From the NCBI GenBank assembly GCA_903870275.1, contig CAIQCK010000115.1, positions 1-34,669 on the forward strand: a stretch of DNA of 34,669 nt. Direction: 5' to 3'. Shown piece by piece: positions 31,056 to 34,669 of this stretch. Numbering within the stretch: the stretch's first letter is position 1; each line of letters begins with the position of its first letter. A program made the position numbers and the translations under genes. This DNA comes from an uncultured bacterium (GTDB lineage: Bacteria > Verrucomicrobiota > Verrucomicrobiia > CAIQCK01). The notes below the pieces were generated by a model. That model made no database searches. It worked only from the letters and a program-made list of their open reading frames with translations, and had not been told where the DNA came from.

Positions 31056-32914
31056 GTGCCAGCTCGTGGGGATTTTTCATCAACAAACTCATGGTAAGCG
31101 GGCCAGCAAAACCAGATGCAGAGCTTGTTTTCACGGATGGCCTCAATGTGGTGTCGGGAGCTTCGGACACTGGTAAATCCTTTGCGTTGAGTTGTATCGA
31201 TTTTGCGTTTGGCGCACGCCACGCGCCTCGTGGGATTCCAGAGGTAACAGGCTATAGAACCGTCTCACTCCATCTGACCTCCAGAGCAAATCGGGAGCAG
31301 CTTATTGTCGAGCGGGCACTGGCAGGCGGAGACGTTCGAGTTGTTCGTAAGGACAGCGCAGGGAACGCAATTGAAGACTCGATAATTCCATTTAAGCACA
31401 ACGCGAAAGACGCGAACACCTTGTCTGGAGTCTTTCTTCAGTTGACTGAATTGTGGGGTCGTCAGGTCCGTAAGAACGCGAAAGGCGAGCGCAGGTCATT
31501 AAGCTTTCGAGATGTCGCCTACCTTTGCGTAGTGGACGAAGAACGCATTATCGCGGAACGGCCGCCCCATCTTTCCGACAGCTTCACGGAGCGAACTGTG
31601 GAGAGCGAGGTGTTTCGAATGCTCATCACAGGCAACGAAAGTGGAGAGGTGCTGGTTGTCCCCGGTAAGGAGGACATAGCAAGTATCGACGCCAAACTCG
31701 AACTTGTCGCGAGCATGATCGAGAGTGCACAGGCTGATTTCAAAAAGACTCAACTGAAAGAGAATGAACTCGATACTGAGTTGGCTGCGATTGAGCAAAC
31801 GCGAGGAAAAGCCTTGGCCGATTATGAACGGGCACGGCTCAGCGTGACAGAATTGGAAAAAACGCTGAAGGAGCATTCAAGTAATCTTCGCGAGGCGCAG
31901 ACGCGCCTAGTTGTTGTCGAGGGGTTAATCAAGAGGTTTGAGTTACTCGATACGCATTACGAATCCAACATCAACCGACTTGCAACGATTGAAGAAACTG
32001 GGTCTCTTCTCACGGTTCTGCCGAACAAGTCCTGCCCTGTTTGCGGAGCTCCACCTGATGCCCATCGGCTAGATCATGGAGGAGAACAGTTTCAGCCTGC
32101 GGTCGTGCAGGCGGCTGCGCTTAGGGAATCCGAAAAGGTTAAGACTTTGAAAAAAGATCTCGGCCGCGTCCTGAACGACCTCATTGCAGAAAGAAATAAG
32201 CTTCGGGGTATAGCTGATGCCGCAATTGCTGCTGTGACTGGTGTTCAGGTTCAGATTAACCAAGAGTTGACGCCGCGAGTTACGGAGTCGGCTCAAACCC
32301 TAGCGGTTCAAAATGGACGTCGAGACGTCCTCTTGCGAGCAAAAGGCATCACAGAGAATATCGCAAAATTACAGCACTACGTAGCGGACCTCGAATCACT
32401 GAGGGCTGCTGGAAAAACCGCTTCTCCGAAAATTGCCACGACCGCCACGACCGCCGAAATGGATTCCTTCGCCCGCATGGTCGAAGCCGTTCTTGGCGCT
32501 TGGAAATATCCGAGTCCCGGCCGTGTCATATTTTCTGAGACAGACCAAGACCTCGTTATTGGCGGGCATTCTCGCGCTTCGCACGGGAAGGGAGTTCGTG
32601 CGCTCACTTGTGCCGCATTTATTCTCAGCATCATGAAACATTGCCGAAGCAAAGAATTACCTCATCCGTCACTGGTTGTTTTGGATTCACCCCTTGTCGC
32701 ATATCAAGAACCTGACTCAGCCGACGGAGAGGCTCAGAAGCTACGTCAAGCTGGAGTGAAGGAGGCATTTTACGGCACGCTTGCGGCCGGTTTGGCTGAT
32801 GGTCAGGTAATCGTGTTTGAGAACGAAGACCCGCCTTCAGATTTGAAGAGCCCATTCACTCGACATCATTTCACGAAGACCAATATTGGTCGCTACGGTT
32901 TCTTCCCGCGTTAG
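31052..32914 (+). CDS. ABC-3C RecF/SMC-like ATPase (DUF3732-type)
   Basis: This 620-aa ATPase has Walker A GASDTGKS (36-43) near the N-terminus. A long coiled-coil middle follows, with a zinc-hook-like CPVCGAPPDAH (C328, C331), as in Rad50/SMC-type proteins. Near the C-terminus come the ABC signature region SHGKGVRALTCAAF and Walker B SLVVLDSPL (D545). The order N-lobe, coiled coil, hook, C-lobe is that of RecF/RecN/SMC-like ATPases. This group, including DUF3732 proteins, forms the ABC core of ABC-3C systems. It would act as a dimer on DNA and control the nuclease partner. GGAGG lies ~8 bp upstream of the ATG, which overlaps the previous stop as ATGA. It is the last gene of the cassette. Confidence 0.85.
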   Translation: MSASSWGFFINKLMVSGPAKPDAELVFTDGLNVVSGASDTGKSFALSCIDFAFGARHAPRGIPEVTGYRTVSLHLTSRANREQLIVERALAGGDVRVVRKDSAGNAIEDSIIPFKHNAKDANTLSGVFLQLTELWGRQVRKNAKGERRSLSFRDVAYLCVVDEERIIAERPPHLSDSFTERTVESEVFRMLITGNESGEVLVVPGKEDIASIDAKLELVASMIESAQADFKKTQLKENELDTELAAIEQTRGKALADYERARLSVTELEKTLKEHSSNLREAQTRLVVVEGLIKRFELLDTHYESNINRLATIEETGSLLTVLPNKSCPVCGAPPDAHRLDHGGEQFQPAVVQAAALRESEKVKTLKKDLGRVLNDLIAERNKLRGIADAAIAAVTGVQVQINQELTPRVTESAQTLAVQNGRRDVLLRAKGITENIAKLQHYVADLESLRAAGKTASPKIATTATTAEMDSFARMVEAVLGAWKYPSPGRVIFSETDQDLVIGGHSRASHGKGVRALTCAAFILSIMKHCRSKELPHPSLVVLDSPLVAYQEPDSADGEAQKLRQAGVKEAFYGTLAAGLADGQVIVFENEDPPSDLKSPFTRHHFTKTNIGRYGFFPR

Positions 32915-33017
32915 TGGCAATCCCTGCCAATGTCGAAGATGGGGCAAAAACGGCTGCGAATTCCGGCGCGCGACATCACGGATGTGCCACGACGAAGCCG
33001 CTACGTTGTTTAGACCT
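32915..33017. other. Gap right of the ABC-3C cassette
   Basis: This is a short gap between two convergent genes. It contains no obvious terminator hairpin with a T-run. I saw no clear target-site duplication matching the left side of the cassette. Confidence 0.4.
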
Positions 33018-34259
33018 TCAGGGTTTCCCGATGCAGTAGAGATTGCCGAGGGTGCGGATGAAGATCTGGCCGCGGCTGACGGCGGGAGAGGCGTGGCAGG
33101 TTTCCTTGTCCTCGCCGAGCGGATTGGTGGCGACCAGCTCGAACTTCGGCGCGGCTTTGACGACGTAGGTGTTGCTGTCGTCGTCGAGGAAGTAGAGCAG
33201 GTTGCCGACGCGCACCGGCGACGGCCAGTGATGATGGCCGAGTTTTTCCTGCCAGAGACACTTGCCGGTCCTGGCCTCCAGGCAGCTCGCGGTGCCCGCA
33301 TCGGACACGATGAAGAAATACGGCCCGCACGCGATGGGCGAGGGGACGTAGGAGACGACCTTCGCATCGAGCTTGTTGTGCCACGCGATGTGCGTTTCGG
33401 TGATGTTGCCCGTGCCATCCGGCCGGATGCCGACGAAGTGATGCTCCGGGAACCCGCCGGTGACGAAGAAGATGCCGTTGGCGAAAACCGGGCTGGCGAC
33501 AAACTGCTCGGTCGGGCCGTCCATGATCCAGAGCTGCTTGCCGGTGGCGGGGTCGTAGCTGGCGACGCACTTGCTGCCGCTGAGGACCATCTGGGTCTTG
33601 CCGGCGGCCTGGACGATGACCGGCGTGCAGTAGGAACGCGTGCGGTTGGGGCGGTCGGTGCGCCAGCGTTCGACGCCGGTGTTTTTCTCATACGCCACGA
33701 TCCAAGCGACGTCGTCCTGGTCGCAGTTGAGGATGACGAGGTCCTTGTAAAGCACCGGCGAACTGCAGAAGCCGTGCTTGGAGGCGAACGTGCCGGGCGA
33801 TTTGCGCCACAGCTCCTTGCCGTTCATGTCGTAGCAGGCGATGACGATGTTGGGCGTTTGCAGGAACGCGACCCAGACGCGCTGGCCGTCGGTGGCGGGC
33901 GTGCCGCTGGCGTAGCTGTTGAGCTTGTTCATCTTCTCCGGCGGCGAGGTCAACACGGTCTGCTCCCAGAGCGTCTTGCCGCTGCGCCGGTCGAGGCAGA
34001 GCAGATCGCGCTTCTCGCCCTCGGGAACGTAGGTCGTCACGAAAACGCGGTCGCCCCAGATGACCGGCGAGGAATGGCCCACGCCGGGGATGGCGGTTTT
34101 CCACGCGATGTTCTCGGTGCCGCTCCAGTGGATGGGAGCTTTCACCTCGTCGGAAACGCCGTTGCCGAGCGGCCCGCGCCAGGCCGGCCATTCGCCGGCC
34201 ATGCCGGTTGTCGCCAAAAGAGTCGCCGCGATCCCGAGGTATTTCAGTCTGGTGAACAT
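33018..34259 (-). CDS. Secreted PQQ-like beta-propeller protein
   Basis: This 413-aa protein has an N-terminal signal peptide (LKYLGIAATLLATTGMA). The mature form begins EWPAWRGPLGNGVSD, the usual start of secreted PQQ-like (PQQ_2/outer-membrane BamB-type fold) proteins in Planctomycetes and Verrucomicrobia. Beta-propeller blades repeat through the protein, with motifs such as LLCLDRRSGKTLWEQ, VASYDPATGKQLW and CLEARTGKCLWQEKL. There is no dehydrogenase active-site signature, so it is probably a structural or scaffolding propeller rather than a PQQ alcohol dehydrogenase. It starts at ATG 34259. Its function is unknown. Confidence 0.85.
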   Translation of the reverse strand: MFTRLKYLGIAATLLATTGMAGEWPAWRGPLGNGVSDEVKAPIHWSGTENIAWKTAIPGVGHSSPVIWGDRVFVTTYVPEGEKRDLLCLDRRSGKTLWEQTVLTSPPEKMNKLNSYASGTPATDGQRVWVAFLQTPNIVIACYDMNGKELWRKSPGTFASKHGFCSSPVLYKDLVILNCDQDDVAWIVAYEKNTGVERWRTDRPNRTRSYCTPVIVQAAGKTQMVLSGSKCVASYDPATGKQLWIMDGPTEQFVASPVFANGIFFVTGGFPEHHFVGIRPDGTGNITETHIAWHNKLDAKVVSYVPSPIACGPYFFIVSDAGTASCLEARTGKCLWQEKLGHHHWPSPVRVGNLLYFLDDDSNTYVVKAAPKFELVATNPLGEDKETCHASPAVSRGQIFIRTLGNLYCIGKP

Positions 34260-34404
34260 GGCCGGAGAGTTTAGCGGGAACCGGCGGAAAGTGGATGAAA
34301 AAAACGGAAGAACGAGCGGAATGTTGGGGTGGGGACGCCGCGCTGCAGCGTCCGAGGGTGTCTACGATCCGCCGTTTCAGCCGCGGAGCGGCGCCAGATA
34401 GTAG

Positions 34405-34544
34405 CCCACGGCGTGAGCCGTGGGTCTCGTGACGCAAAACGAAAGCCCTGTCAGGGGCGAAAGAAATCATTCATCGACGGATGCGTTTTCTGTCGCCCCT
34501 GACGGGGCTTTTGTCCTTCGACCCGTTTATCCCCACGGCTCACG
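34405..34544. repeat. Nested inverted-repeat element
   Basis: The inner arms 34442-34466 and 34487-34511 (AAAGCCCTGTCAGGGGCGAA then AGAAA, and its partner) match at 23 of 25 positions around a 20-bp loop. The outer arms CGTGAGCCGTGGG (34412-34424) and CCCACGGCTCACG (34532-34544) match perfectly. The left outer arm also makes its own hairpin, CCCACGGC-GTGA-GCCGTGGG (34405-34424). The layout suggests a MITE-like or REP-like element. Confidence 0.85.
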
Positions 34545-34562
34545 GGCCTGTTGCCCAAACGC

Positions 34563-34669
34563 ATGATTAGAGGCAGTGGCGGGAATGGCGGCGGCCAGCG
34601 GCTGGGAAGCGGTTGGCCGCCAATGTATGACCCGTTGGGCGGGTGCGACGACGCAAAAGCCATCGAGGC
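34563..34669 (+). CDS. Possible partial gene at the right edge
   Basis: An open frame from ATG 34563 reads MIRGSGGNGGGQRLGSGWPP and then MYDPLGGCDDAKAIEA, and runs off the window with no stop. The second half looks like real protein sequence. No ribosome site is seen and the family is not recognised, so it may be chance. Confidence 0.25.
   Translation, partial: MIRGSGGNGGGQRLGSGWPPMYDPLGGCDDAKAIE

Noticed and set aside
29265..32914. Classical type IV or Mrr restriction system
   Set aside because: The Mrr-like domain is present, but the tightly coupled SMC-like ATPase and middle gene fit an ABC-3C system better than a stand-alone restriction enzyme.
1..34669. tRNA and rRNA genes
   Set aside because: I scanned intergenic regions by eye for T-arm-like GGTTCGAATCC and rRNA-like sequence and saw none. 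A tRNAscan or Infernal run would be decisive.

Overview
The window is high-GC bacterial chromosome with densely packed genes on both strands and intergenic gaps full of short repeats. The gene families point to the Verrucomicrobiota or a related PVC lineage: a DUF4838 secreted protein, a duplicated NIPSNAP protein, a PQQ-type beta-propeller protein, a zinc-ribbon/TPR serine/threonine kinase and a PolX polymerase. The repeat-rich gaps fit the same group. This placement is inference; there is no rRNA or other marker gene here to confirm it.

Layout. 1-127 is repeat sequence that looks like the end of an insertion element. 128-1369 (-) is a BaiN/HI0933-type flavoprotein. 1514-4173 (+) is a three-gene ABC export operon: an anchored coiled-coil protein, a permease and an ATPase. 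4163-6759 is a sulfur-stress module: an ArsR-family repressor (-), then a rhodanese/DUF2892 membrane protein and a CoA-disulfide-reductase-like protein with a C-terminal rhodanese domain (+), around a clear palindromic operator. 6760-7513 is non-coding and carries a 28-bp perfect palindrome and a dispersed repeat. 7514-9766 (-) is glpF-glpK. Then come a NIPSNAP protein (+), a Uup-type ABC-F ATPase (-), a GGQ-containing release-factor-like protein (-) and a VTT/TVP38 membrane protein (-).

14346-15647 is a 1.3-kb repeat-rich gap with a probable gene remnant. It is followed by the kinase (+), a radical SAM protein (+), the DUF4838 protein (-), an RNase H-like nuclease (-), RNase PH (-), a MATE/ANK-like transporter (+), a PLP aminotransferase (-) and PolX (-). 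28499-29264 is again repeat-rich. 33018-34259 (-) is the PQQ-like protein, and the right edge carries a nested inverted-repeat element.

The most notable locus is 29265-32914 (+), a four-gene cassette whose members overlap by 4-11 bp. It encodes a 79-aa unknown protein, a protein with an Mrr-like PD-(D/E)xK nuclease domain, a 160-aa middle protein and a 620-aa RecF/SMC-like ABC ATPase with a CPVC zinc hook. This matches the architecture of the ABC-three-component (ABC-3C) conflict systems, here with a nuclease effector and a possible small fourth component. By eye the cassette is AT-richer than its neighbours and sits next to a repeat cluster, which suggests horizontal acquisition as a defence module.
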